From Cognataquiflexum gelatinilyticum (lineage in GTDB: Bacteria; Bacteroidota; Bacteroidia; Cytophagales; Cyclobacteriaceae): a DNA stretch of 64,000 nucleotides. The notes under the pieces are model-generated. The model saw nothing but the letters and a program-made list of their open reading frames with translations. It made no database searches and was not told the DNA's origin. The stretch lies in assembly GCF_024813435.1 (NCBI RefSeq), contig NZ_JANAEZ010000009.1, positions 62,001 to 126,000 of the forward strand. The letters are read 5' to 3'. Both the position numbers and the translations under genes were made by a program. Of the stretch, positions 25,810 through 34,213 are shown piece after piece; within the stretch, counting starts at the first letter, position 1, and every line of letters starts with the position of its first letter.

Positions 25810-27195
25810 ATGAATAGAATTTCAATTCAATTACTATCTCTAGTTTGTTTGATGGCAATTTTTTCCTGTCAACCCAAGGAAACAAATATTGCGGATGGGT
25901 GGACCGAATTATTTAACGGTGAAGATCTTAAAGGATGGAAAATCTTGGGCGGAGAGGCTGAATTCAAAATTGAAAATGGAGAAGTTGTAGGATATGCAAA
26001 AGCGAATACGCCCAACACTTTTTTGGTCACAGAGCAGGAATTTGGTGATTTTATATTGGAATTGGATCTCAAAATCGAGGACCTTTCAAGCAATTCCGGT
26101 GTCATGGCAAGAGGGCAATATGATCCCGCAGGCAAAGATGGGCAAGGTTTAGTCTTTGGGTATCAAATCGAGGCAGATCCTACAGAAAGGGCTTGGTCAG
26201 GCGGATTGTATGATGAGGCAAGAAGGGGTTGGCTGTATCCTTTAGACTTGAATCCGGCGGCACAGTCAGCTTTTAAAATGGGAGAATGGAATTCCTACCG
26301 GATCGAGGCGATAGGAAAGGAAATAAAAACATGGGTCAATGGCCAAGAGGTAGCCTATGTGGTCGATGACATGGATGCGAAGGGATTTATAGGACTGCAG
26401 GTTCACAGTATCAACAAGCCCGAAGATGAAGGCAATAAAACCTATTTCAGAAATGTAAGGGTACAAACCGAGAAGCTGACCCCTACTCCATTTACCGGAG
26501 ATATTTTTGTGGTCAATACAGGCCTGAATGAATTGACTGAATTGGAAAAATCAAAAGGATGGAAATTGCTTTTCAACGGACAGAATGCTGAAGGCTGGAA
26601 AAGTGCCAATAAAGAGACATTTCCCGAAAAAGGATGGCATATCAAAGACGGCATCCTCATGGTCGAAAGTGCCGATGGCGGTGAATCCAGCAATTTCGGA
26701 GACATTGTCACAACAGACAAATACAGTGCATTTGACCTGGCTTTTGATTTTAAATTTACAGAAGGAGCTAATAGTGGCTTGAAATATTTTGTCACACTCA
26801 ATGAACAGACCTCAGGTTCGGCGATTGGATTGGAATACCAGATTTTGGATGACGAGAACCATCCTGATGCCAAAATGGGAATCGAAGGCAACAGGACTTT
26901 GGCTTCTCTCTACGATCTGATCAAGGCTGACAAGCAGCCACGTTTTGTAAAAGGTCCCGGAGAATGGAACAAGGGCCGCGTGGTGGTGTATCCTGACAAC
27001 AAAGTAGAACATTACCTCAACGGGGTCAAAGTGGTAGAATATGTCAGGGGTTCGGAGGAATACAAAAAACTGGTTGCCATCAGTAAGTATAAAATCTGGG
27101 AAAATTTTGGCGAAGCACCAGAAGGCCATATCCTGCTGCAGGATCACGGCAATGAAGTACATTTCAAAAACATAAAAATCAAAGAACTGAAGTAA
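25810..27195 (+). CDS. Tandem DUF1080 (3-keto-disaccharide hydrolase type) lipoprotein
   Basis: 461 residues from ATG 25810, chosen because it gives a lipoprotein signal (LLSLVCLMAIFSC); the frame from 25747 crosses the promoter. Two DUF1080 jelly-roll domains follow: the first opens with GWTELFNGEDLKGWKILGG (~30-235), the second with KGWKLLFNGQNAEGWKSAN (~250-460). DUF1080 proteins have been shown in Bacteroidota to cleave or process 3-keto-glycosides made by Gfo/Idh/MocA oxidoreductases. Here such an oxidoreductase gene follows after 14 bases, which supports that role. Confidence 0.85.
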   Translation: MNRISIQLLSLVCLMAIFSCQPKETNIADGWTELFNGEDLKGWKILGGEAEFKIENGEVVGYAKANTPNTFLVTEQEFGDFILELDLKIEDLSSNSGVMARGQYDPAGKDGQGLVFGYQIEADPTERAWSGGLYDEARRGWLYPLDLNPAAQSAFKMGEWNSYRIEAIGKEIKTWVNGQEVAYVVDDMDAKGFIGLQVHSINKPEDEGNKTYFRNVRVQTEKLTPTPFTGDIFVVNTGLNELTELEKSKGWKLLFNGQNAEGWKSANKETFPEKGWHIKDGILMVESADGGESSNFGDIVTTDKYSAFDLAFDFKFTEGANSGLKYFVTLNEQTSGSAIGLEYQILDDENHPDAKMGIEGNRTLASLYDLIKADKQPRFVKGPGEWNKGRVVVYPDNKVEHYLNGVKVVEYVRGSEEYKKLVAISKYKIWENFGEAPEGHILLQDHGNEVHFKNIKIKELK

Positions 27196-27209
27196 TTAAC
27201 CCAATAACC

Positions 27210-28565
27210 ATGGACAACAATAAAAACAACCGAAGGGAATTCATCAAAAAAGCAGCTTTGGCCACTGCAGGGGTTTCCTATTTGGGAGCTTTGGGATTTT
27301 CAGCCAAAAGCTACGGGAATATCATCGGTGCCAATGACCGTCTCAATGTCGCCATAGCAGGCTTGGGAAGGAGACTAGGTGCTTTTTATGAACCGATTGC
27401 ATTACCGAAAAGCAATGTCCGCCTAGTTACGCTTTGCGATGTCATGAAATCCCAAAGAGACAATGCTGCTGCAAGTTTTTCCAAGCACATCGATTATATA
27501 CCCAAGCTTGAAAACAGCATCGTAAAAGTTATTGAAGACAAGGAAATAGATGTACTTATTAATGCTACCCCTGACCATTGGCATGCGCCGGGGACTTGGT
27601 TGGCGTTGGAAGCAGGAAAACATGTCTATGTGGAAAAACCCTGCAGCCACAATCCTTGGGAAGGTGAATTGCTGATTGCTTATAAAAACAAATACAACAA
27701 GGTAGTCCAAATGGGTAACCAACAGAGGTCCTCCGACCATACCATTGAAATCATCAATCAGATTCATAATGGTATCATTGGTAAAGCTTTTAGAGCTACC
27801 GCTTTTTATATCAATGGCCGGGGAGAAGTTCTCTTGCAGACTGCAGCCAATCCACCTGAAGGATTGGATTGGGATCTTTTCCAGGGACCGGCACCAAGGA
27901 GAAATTATACCCACAATACTTGGGATTATAACTGGCATTGGTATGGTTGGGATTATGGGACAGCCGAAACAGGAAACAATGCCACCCATGAGTTGGACGT
28001 GGCACGATGGGCACTTCAGGTGGAATACCCCAAGCATGTGACCGTAGATTCAGGCAAATACCATTTTGTCAATGACGGTTGGACGATGTATGATACCATG
28101 CTTGCTACTTTCAAATTTGAGGGCGACAAGACCATCCTTTGGGATGGAAAAAGCAGAAACAACTACGCCACTTATGGTTCTGACAGAGGAACAATCATCT
28201 ATGGTTCTGAGGGTTCTGTATTTGTAAACAGGGAATTGTACAGGCTCTTTGACCGCAATGGCAAGCTAATCAAAGAAGTCAAAACAGGAAATGTCGAAGG
28301 AAGCACCAATCTTGGCGGCGGAGGCGATATGTCAACTGTTCACATTATGAATTTCTTTGAAGCCATCAGGGGGAAAGAAAAACAAAACTCAACCATCGAT
28401 GAAGGTGCGGTCAGTACATTGCTTTGTCATTTGGCAAATATCTCCCACCGAATCGGGGAAAACTTTGAATGTGATCCTACAAACGGTCACATCAAAAATA
28501 AAAAAGGAATGGAGCTTTGGTCTAGGCAATATGAAAAAGGCTGGGAACCAAAATTGAAAGTCTGA
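27210..28565 (+). CDS. Gfo/Idh/MocA family oxidoreductase with Tat-type signal
   Basis: 451 residues. The N-terminus NNRREFIKKAALATAGVSYLG is a twin-arginine-type signal, so the enzyme is probably exported folded with its nucleotide. Rossmann region: LNVAIAGLGRRLG (~43-55); catalytic-type motif VYVEKPCSHNPWEGE (~140-154) with the EKP Lys. The C-terminal domain contains GNNATHELDVARWAL. Together with the DUF1080 protein it would oxidise C3 of a sugar to let the glycosidic bond be broken by elimination. Followed by a terminator. Confidence 0.88.
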   Translation: MDNNKNNRREFIKKAALATAGVSYLGALGFSAKSYGNIIGANDRLNVAIAGLGRRLGAFYEPIALPKSNVRLVTLCDVMKSQRDNAAASFSKHIDYIPKLENSIVKVIEDKEIDVLINATPDHWHAPGTWLALEAGKHVYVEKPCSHNPWEGELLIAYKNKYNKVVQMGNQQRSSDHTIEIINQIHNGIIGKAFRATAFYINGRGEVLLQTAANPPEGLDWDLFQGPAPRRNYTHNTWDYNWHWYGWDYGTAETGNNATHELDVARWALQVEYPKHVTVDSGKYHFVNDGWTMYDTMLATFKFEGDKTILWDGKSRNNYATYGSDRGTIIYGSEGSVFVNRELYRLFDRNGKLIKEVKTGNVEGSTNLGGGGDMSTVHIMNFFEAIRGKEKQNSTIDEGAVSTLLCHLANISHRIGENFECDPTNGHIKNKKGMELWSRQYEKGWEPKLKV

Positions 28566-28591
28566 TTTCTCTAAATTAACCTATTAAACTG

Positions 28592-28621
28592 CCCTATCGG
28601 AAAATTCTGATAGGGTTTTTT
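28592..28621 (+). terminator. Rho-independent terminator after the Gfo/Idh/MocA gene
   Basis: CCCTATC and GATAGGG form the stem around a 10-base centre, followed by six T. It lies 27 bases after the stop codon. Confidence 0.75.
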
Positions 28622-28631
28622 ATTGTCTTTT

Positions 28632-29645
28632 TCAGTTTGAAGATTCCCTGAAATCTATTTGTGAAGGCATTTGGATAACCTTGTTTTCAAAGGCAGGTTG
28701 ATTGGGTTTGGTAAGTTTTTTCATGAGTAGCTTGGCCATTTCGGATCCAATCTCAAAGGCAGGCTGGGAAATGGTGGTCAAAGACGGTTTTAATAAACCT
28801 GCAATTTTCATATTGGAAAAACTTACCATTTTAAAATCCTTTGGCATTTCAAGTCTTGTTTCGCGAGCTGCATGGTAAGTCGCAATGGCCAATTTTTCCA
28901 CAGAAGCCAAAATTCCGTCCGGTCTGTCCAAGCCGTATAGAATCTTGGCTATCAGTTTGATATTGGCCTCCTCGGATTGACTGCATTGGACAATCCAATT
29001 TTCTTCATAGGGCAAACCATGTTTTTTGAGCGCATCCTGATATCCACGCAACCTTTCTCTCCCTATTGATATTTCTTTTGACAACATCAAAAAGAAAATC
29101 TTTTTGCAACCCTTTTCAATGAGGTGGAAAGTAGCTTTAAACCCATTCTCATAATCGTTGCTGATAAATTTTGTCGTCGGAATTTCCTGACAGATCCGGT
29201 CAAAAAATATCAGAGGCACTCCTTTTGAATAAACTGTCTCCAAATGGTCTATTTTCTTTGTCTGACTGGAAACAGACATCACGATCGCATCGACCCTTCC
29301 ATTTAACAGGTAAGAGACTATTTTTCTTTCCGTTTCCACATTTTCATGGGTACTGTAGACCAAAAGATGGTAGCCATATTCTTGGGTGATTTCTTCGATA
29401 CCATCTATCACCTGACTAAAAAAATTATTGATCCTTTCCGGGATGATGACTGCAATGGTTTTACTCTTCTGTTCCCTTAGACTTCTTGCAAATGGGTTTG
29501 GCTGGTAATTGAGCTCTTTGGCCATTGCAATGACTCTTTCTTTGGTCGGTTGGCTGATTTCATAGCTGTCATTGAGCGCTCTGGAGACCGTAGACGGGGA
29601 GAGTTTCAGTTTTTCAGCGAGATATTTGATGTTGACTTCTGCCAT
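28632..29645 (-). CDS. LacI family transcriptional regulator (candidate sugar/hexuronate regulator)
   Basis: 337 residues. N-terminal LacI helix-turn-helix NIKYLAEKLKLSPSTVSRAL with the hinge region YQPNPFARSLR (~50-60), then a periplasmic-binding-protein-like effector domain (IAVIIPERINNFFSQVIDGIEE, GLDRPDGILASVEKLAI). It is divergent from uxaC and convergent with the DUF1080-Gfo operon, both of which carry a LacI-type box upstream. It is therefore the best candidate for their repressor, with a sugar acid or a derived metabolite as inducer; this is inferred. Confidence 0.9.
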   Translation of the reverse strand: MAEVNIKYLAEKLKLSPSTVSRALNDSYEISQPTKERVIAMAKELNYQPNPFARSLREQKSKTIAVIIPERINNFFSQVIDGIEEITQEYGYHLLVYSTHENVETERKIVSYLLNGRVDAIVMSVSSQTKKIDHLETVYSKGVPLIFFDRICQEIPTTKFISNDYENGFKATFHLIEKGCKKIFFLMLSKEISIGRERLRGYQDALKKHGLPYEENWIVQCSQSEEANIKLIAKILYGLDRPDGILASVEKLAIATYHAARETRLEMPKDFKMVSFSNMKIAGLLKPSLTTISQPAFEIGSEMAKLLMKKLTKPNQPAFENKVIQMPSQIDFRESSN

Positions 29646-29751
29646 TTTTTCTTTGAGAACAGTAATTCAATTTAAAATTAACCATCCTTTTGTCGATTTA
29701 CCAAATAAACCACAATTCCATGATGTTGCTGTTAAAATTGATCCTTTGACC

Positions 29752-29765
29752 CGAAATCGTTTGCA
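29752..29765. promoter_or_regulatory. LacI-type operator candidate upstream of uxaC
   Basis: CGAAATCGTTTGCA shares 12 of 14 positions with the box at 25722-25735. It lies between the divergent lacI-type gene and uxaC, so it could serve both autoregulation and control of the hexuronate operon. Confidence 0.45.
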
Positions 29766-29819
29766 TCAAAATTTGAAGAATGGTTATCCGGAATTCTCTT
29801 TAATATTTTAAATTGACCT

Positions 29820-29827
29820 TATCTTTG
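29820..29827 (+). promoter_or_regulatory. Putative -7 element (TATCTTTG) for the uxaC operon
   Basis: TATCTTTG is an exact TAnnTTTG match, 15 bases before the chosen uxaC ATG at 29843, implying a very short leader. The -33 region is not convincing. Confidence 0.4.
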
Positions 29828-29842
29828 TAATCATTGAAACCT

Positions 29843-31273
29843 ATGCCTGCGTCAATTTCAAAAATAAGCCCATCATTTATAACAGAAGATTTTTTGCTGG
29901 AAAATAAGTATGCAAAGATTCTATACCATGAATATGCAGCCAATCAACCAATCATTGATTACCACAACCATTTGGCCCCGGATCAAATAGCAGAGAATAA
30001 AATTTTCGAAAACATCACCTCCGTTTGGCTGGCGGGAGATCATTATAAATGGAGGGCAATGCGGGCTTTGGGTATTTCCGAAGAATACATCACAGGAAAG
30101 GCAAGTGATTGGGAAAAATTTGAAAAATGGGCCTATGCCGTTCCCTATACCATGCGAAACCCGCTATACCATTGGACCCATTTGGAACTGATGCGGTATT
30201 TTGGAATACATGATACACTGAATCATAACAATGCAAGGGATATATATGACCTGTGCAACAGTCAACTTCAATCTTCCGAATTCAGTACCCAAGGATTGCT
30301 GTCAAAAATGAATGTGAAGGTGGTCTGCACTACGGACGATCCTACCGACATCCTGATCCATCATCAGAATTTTGTCAAACAAGGTACAGGTTTAAAAATG
30401 AAACCGGCTTTCCGGCCTGATAAAGCTTTTGCGGTTGAAAATCCCTTGACTTATCACAGCTATATCGAAATGCTATCTGCAGCCTCTTCTATTTCCATCA
30501 ATTCCTATGATGATCTTTTGGCAGCACTTCAAAACAGGATAGAGTTTTTTCATGAGGTAGGCGGACGATTATCTGATCACGGATTAGAAAGCCTGTACTT
30601 TGAACCGGATTCAAAGCTTGATTTGGACACCATATTCAAGAAAGCAATTTCGGCACAGGTTCTCAGCAAAGAAGAAATCTCCTTCTTCAAATACCGGACA
30701 TTGATAGAATTGGGAAAAATGTACCATGCCAAAGGTTGGGTACAACAGTTCCATTTGGGTGCTTTGAGAAACAACAACACCAGAAGTCTTACCAAATTGG
30801 GACCTGACACCGGATTTGATTCCATCGGGGATTTCAGTCAGGCTTCTGCCCTATCAGGATTTCTGAATGAGTTGGATAAATCAGACCAATTGGCAAAGAC
30901 CGTCATCTATAATCTCAATCCCTCAGACAATGAAGTAATCGCAACCATGGCAGGCAATTTCAACGATGGAAGTGTCAAAGGAAAAATTCAGTTTGGGTCG
31001 GCTTGGTGGTTTTTGGATCAAAAAGACGGCATGGAAAAGCAGATCAATTCTCTGTCCAATATTGGCTTGATATCCTGTTTTGTCGGGATGCTTACAGATT
31101 CCAGAAGTTTTCTTTCCTTTCCGCGGCACGAATATTTCCGAAGGATTTTATGCAATTTATTCGGAAGGGATATCGAAAATGGAGAATTACCGAATGATGA
31201 GCAGTGGATTGGAAAGATCATCAGCGACATCTGTTATAACAATGCCAACGAATTCTTCGATTTTGGCAATTAA
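29843..31273 (+). CDS. uxaC: Glucuronate isomerase (uronate isomerase)
   Basis: 476 residues from the ATG at 29843; a TTG at 29834 would add three residues. It is a member of the amidohydrolase superfamily: the metal-binding YHNHLAPDQIAENK lies at about 38-51, followed by WKWRAMRALGI-type sequence (HYKWRAMRALGIS) and the later QFHLGALRNNNT and GSAWWFLDQKDGM motifs characteristic of UxaC. It converts D-glucuronate to D-fructuronate (and galacturonate to tagaturonate) in the cytoplasm. First gene of the operon uxaC-SDR-uxuA. Confidence 0.93.
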   Translation: MPASISKISPSFITEDFLLENKYAKILYHEYAANQPIIDYHNHLAPDQIAENKIFENITSVWLAGDHYKWRAMRALGISEEYITGKASDWEKFEKWAYAVPYTMRNPLYHWTHLELMRYFGIHDTLNHNNARDIYDLCNSQLQSSEFSTQGLLSKMNVKVVCTTDDPTDILIHHQNFVKQGTGLKMKPAFRPDKAFAVENPLTYHSYIEMLSAASSISINSYDDLLAALQNRIEFFHEVGGRLSDHGLESLYFEPDSKLDLDTIFKKAISAQVLSKEEISFFKYRTLIELGKMYHAKGWVQQFHLGALRNNNTRSLTKLGPDTGFDSIGDFSQASALSGFLNELDKSDQLAKTVIYNLNPSDNEVIATMAGNFNDGSVKGKIQFGSAWWFLDQKDGMEKQINSLSNIGLISCFVGMLTDSRSFLSFPRHEYFRRILCNLFGRDIENGELPNDEQWIGKIISDICYNNANEFFDFGN

Positions 31274-31284
31274 CCCAAAAAAGC

Positions 31285-32091
31285 ATGTTTGATATCACAG
31301 ATAAAAAAATAATCATTACCGGTGCCACCGGAGTTTTAGGCGAAGCGATGGCTTTTCACCTTGCCAAAGAAGGAGCCAACGTGCTGATAATTGGCAGGAC
31401 AGCATCAAAAGTTGAAAAATTGGTCAGCGAAATCAGGTCTAGAAACGGGAAAGCAGACGGGTTTTTAGCGGATGTGACCAAAGAACCTCAAGTTGAAGCT
31501 GCAGCAAGACAGATTCAGTCGAGGTATGGAACCGTTGATATTCTTATCAACCTTGCCGGAGGAAACTTGCCCGGTGCTGTGGTCAGGCCGGATCAGACGA
31601 TAGGTGAATTGTCCGTTGAGGCTGTAAAAAATGTGATGGATTTGAATTATCAAGGGACTTTTATCCCCATCAAGCACTTCATTCCGTTGATGCTACCAAA
31701 TGGCAAAGGAAATATCATCAACATCTCCTCCATGGCGGCAAGCAGACCGATGACCCGCGTATTGGGCTATGCTTCTGCCAAAGCTGCTATCGATAACCTG
31801 ACCAAATGGATGGCCGTAGAGCTCAATACCAAATATGGACCTGACTTCCGGGTCAATGCCATCGCTCCCGGATTTTTTCTGACTGAGCAAAACAGGTCAT
31901 TGCTTACCGAAACAGACGGTAGCCTTACCCAAAGAGGAAATCAGATAATCAACCACACTCCAATGGCCCGATTCGGAAAACCCGAGGACCTATTGGGAAC
32001 ACTTCAGTGGCTTTGTTCTGATGCTTCAAAGTTCGTGACCGGAACCATAGTCGCAGTCGACGGTGGTTTCAGTGCTTATTCGGGGGTGTAA
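31285..32091 (+). CDS. SDR-type D-mannonate oxidoreductase (fructuronate reductase)
   Basis: 268 residues: TGATGVLGEAMA cofactor motif (~11-22), NLAGGNLPG in place of the usual NNAG, catalytic Ser in NISSMAAS and YASAK (~160). This is the SDR form of mannonate oxidoreductase that replaces the larger UxuB in many Gram-positive and Bacteroidota bacteria. It lies 11 bases after uxaC and before uxuA, exactly the missing middle step (fructuronate to mannonate), which makes the substrate assignment strong although an SDR alone would not show it. Confidence 0.87.
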   Translation: MFDITDKKIIITGATGVLGEAMAFHLAKEGANVLIIGRTASKVEKLVSEIRSRNGKADGFLADVTKEPQVEAAARQIQSRYGTVDILINLAGGNLPGAVVRPDQTIGELSVEAVKNVMDLNYQGTFIPIKHFIPLMLPNGKGNIINISSMAASRPMTRVLGYASAKAAIDNLTKWMAVELNTKYGPDFRVNAIAPGFFLTEQNRSLLTETDGSLTQRGNQIINHTPMARFGKPEDLLGTLQWLCSDASKFVTGTIVAVDGGFSAYSGV

Positions 32092-32204
32092 AATGACGCA
32101 AGACATAAGACAAAAGACTCAAGAGATTTGAGATAAAGATTAATCTTGATTGATCAAAGTATTAAGTACCAAGTACCAAGCCTCCTGGCAACGCGAAGCA
32201 GACA

Positions 32205-32300
32205 ACAATTACAACAACTACAACATTTCCAACCATTATAACCACTAAAACAACTACAACATTTCCAACCACTACAACAATTACAACCCTTATAACAAAA
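32205..32300. repeat. Simple CAAC-rich tandem repeat before uxuA
   Basis: A 36-base unit beginning CAACTACAACATTTCCAACC occurs at 32215 and again at 32251, within a longer C/A-rich, nearly G-free tract (ACAAC, ATTACAAC, ACTACAAC). It occupies the leader between the SDR gene and uxuA. No hairpin is possible in such a tract, so it would be unstructured in RNA. Confidence 0.7.
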
Positions 32301-32304
32301 TACT

Positions 32305-33486
32305 ATGGCTTATAAAATGGAGCAAACCATGCGTTGGTATGGTCCCAAAGATCCGGTAAGCTTGGCAGATATCCGTCAGGCAGGTGCAACAGGAATAGTT
32401 TCTGCCCTTCACCATATCCCAAACGGAGAAATTTGGACCAAAGAGGAAATCAGGACACGAAAAAATACCATCGAATCAGCAGGCTTGAAATGGTCTGTGG
32501 TGGAATCTGTTCCCGTCCATGAAAACATCAAAACGCGCTCAGGGGATTTCCTGCGAAATATTGAAAATTACAAAGCCACCTTAGAAAACCTAGCTTCAGA
32601 AGGCATCCATATCGTCTGCTACAATTTTATGCCGATTTTGGATTGGACCAGGACTGAATTGGCTTGGACACTGCCCAATGGTGCAAAGGCGCTTCGGTTT
32701 GAGAAAAAGGAAGTCGTGGCCTTCGATTTGTTTATGTTGAAAAGAAAAGGTGCCGAAAAGGAATATACTCCACAGGAAATCCAAAGAGCCAAAGAGTTTT
32801 TTGAAAACGCTTCTGAAGAAACTCTTAAAAGGGTGAATGACAATATCCTCAAAGGTCTTCCAGGATCGGAAGAAGGTTATACCATGGAGCAGTTTCAGGC
32901 CGCTTTGGACTCTTACCAAGGAATCGGACATGCAGAGTTGGAGAGAAACCTGCAACTTTTTTTGGATGCCATACTTCCGATTGCTGAGAAAAACGGGGTC
33001 AAAATGGCCATACATCCCGATGACCCTCCTTTTGATGTTTTTGGATTACCAAGAGTGATGAGTACCGCAAAGGATATGAAAAGGCTCATTACGGATAATA
33101 ACAGCCCAAATAATGGATTTACTTTCTGCACAGGATCTTACGGTGTCAGAGCGGACAACGACCTTCCCACAATGGTTGAAGAGTTTGGTGACCATATCCA
33201 TTTTTTCCACCTCAGAAGCACAAGAAGGGACGTCGATGGCAACTTCTATGAAGATGACCACTTGACCGGTGATGTACCCATGGAAGCAGTGATCCATCAA
33301 ATTCTGAAAGTCCAGCAAAAACGTCACATATCCATTCCGATGCGTCCTGACCATGGTCATCAGATGTTGGACGATATCAAAAAACCGATTGTCAACCCAG
33401 GTTATACGGCAATCGGAAGGTTGAAAGGTTTGGCTGAAATCCGGGGAGTGGAAGCAGGTCTGATCTATTCTGGGATTCTCAAGTGA
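32305..33486 (+). CDS. uxuA: Mannonate dehydratase
   Basis: 393 residues; the family start MEQTMRWYGPKDPVSLADI begins at 32317, so the first four residues may be extra. Seen: GATGIVSALHHIPNGEIW (~22-39), KWSVVESVPVHE, the metal-site AIHPDDPPFDVFGLPR (~235-250) and FFHLRSTRRDVDGNFYE, RPDHGHQM near the end. It dehydrates D-mannonate to 2-keto-3-deoxy-D-gluconate. KDG kinase and aldolase genes are not in the window, so the path must be completed elsewhere. It is separated from the SDR by a 213-base gap with a C/A-rich repeat. Confidence 0.94.
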   Translation: MAYKMEQTMRWYGPKDPVSLADIRQAGATGIVSALHHIPNGEIWTKEEIRTRKNTIESAGLKWSVVESVPVHENIKTRSGDFLRNIENYKATLENLASEGIHIVCYNFMPILDWTRTELAWTLPNGAKALRFEKKEVVAFDLFMLKRKGAEKEYTPQEIQRAKEFFENASEETLKRVNDNILKGLPGSEEGYTMEQFQAALDSYQGIGHAELERNLQLFLDAILPIAEKNGVKMAIHPDDPPFDVFGLPRVMSTAKDMKRLITDNNSPNNGFTFCTGSYGVRADNDLPTMVEEFGDHIHFFHLRSTRRDVDGNFYEDDHLTGDVPMEAVIHQILKVQQKRHISIPMRPDHGHQMLDDIKKPIVNPGYTAIGRLKGLAEIRGVEAGLIYSGILK

Positions 33487-33510
33487 TTTTGAGCGTAAAA
33501 TTACCAGAAA

Positions 33511-34212
33511 TCAACGCCCGATCAGTTCATCGATGATTTCATTTCTTCTATTTCTGGACATGGGAACTTTTGTTTTTCCCATGTCTATTTCATTGCCTTC
33601 TATTCCCTTGACGTGGTTTTTGGAAATAATGTAGGTCTTGTGAATCCTCAGGAACCTGTCAGTAGGAAGGTTTTCCTCCATGCTTTTCATAGTCATAAGA
33701 GTAATCAGCCGACCTTCCTTGGTGTGGATCGCGACATAATTCTCCATTCCTTCTATGTAAATGATATCCTGGAGCAAGACCCTTTTCAGGATATTATCCA
33801 CTTTGACAAAAATCGCTTCTTTTTGAATCGGGTTTTCTTTAGGGTTTTGTCTCAGCTGAAATAAATCCTTGGCTTTGTTTACAGCCTTCAAAAACCTGTC
33901 AAAGGGATAAGGTTTAACCAAATAATCCACTACATCCAATTCAAATCCCTGAAGTGCGTAATTGGGATAAGCAGTGGTCAGGATCACCATCGGTGGCGTT
34001 TGGAGAGATTTGAGAAAGTCAATTCCTGTAATTTTGGGCATTTGGATATCCAAAAACATCAGATCCGGCTTTTCAATTTTGAGCACCTCATTGGCTTCAA
34101 GGGCATTTTCGCAGGTAGCACAAAGCTCCAAGGAATCAATTTCCCTGACATAGCTTTTCAGTCCTTCCCTTGCCAACGGCTCGTCCTCTACAATGATTGT
34201 CCGGATTTTCAT
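33511..34212 (-). CDS. LytTR family response regulator
   Basis: 233 residues. Receiver domain 1-120 with acidic pair VEDEP, phospho-Asp in LMFLDIQMPKITG (~54) and the Lys in YLVKPYPFDRFL (~103). LytTR DNA-binding domain ~135-230 with YIEGMENYVAIHTKEGRLI and RIHKTYIISKNHVKGIEG. It starts one base after the stop of its cognate kinase at 34214, forming the usual LytS/LytR-type pair of this phylum. Its target is probably local; tandem TTGACCAAA boxes lie upstream of the kinase gene. Confidence 0.92.
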   Translation of the reverse strand: MKIRTIIVEDEPLAREGLKSYVREIDSLELCATCENALEANEVLKIEKPDLMFLDIQMPKITGIDFLKSLQTPPMVILTTAYPNYALQGFELDVVDYLVKPYPFDRFLKAVNKAKDLFQLRQNPKENPIQKEAIFVKVDNILKRVLLQDIIYIEGMENYVAIHTKEGRLITLMTMKSMEENLPTDRFLRIHKTYIISKNHVKGIEGNEIDMGKTKVPMSRNRRNEIIDELIGR

Positions 34213-34213
34213 A

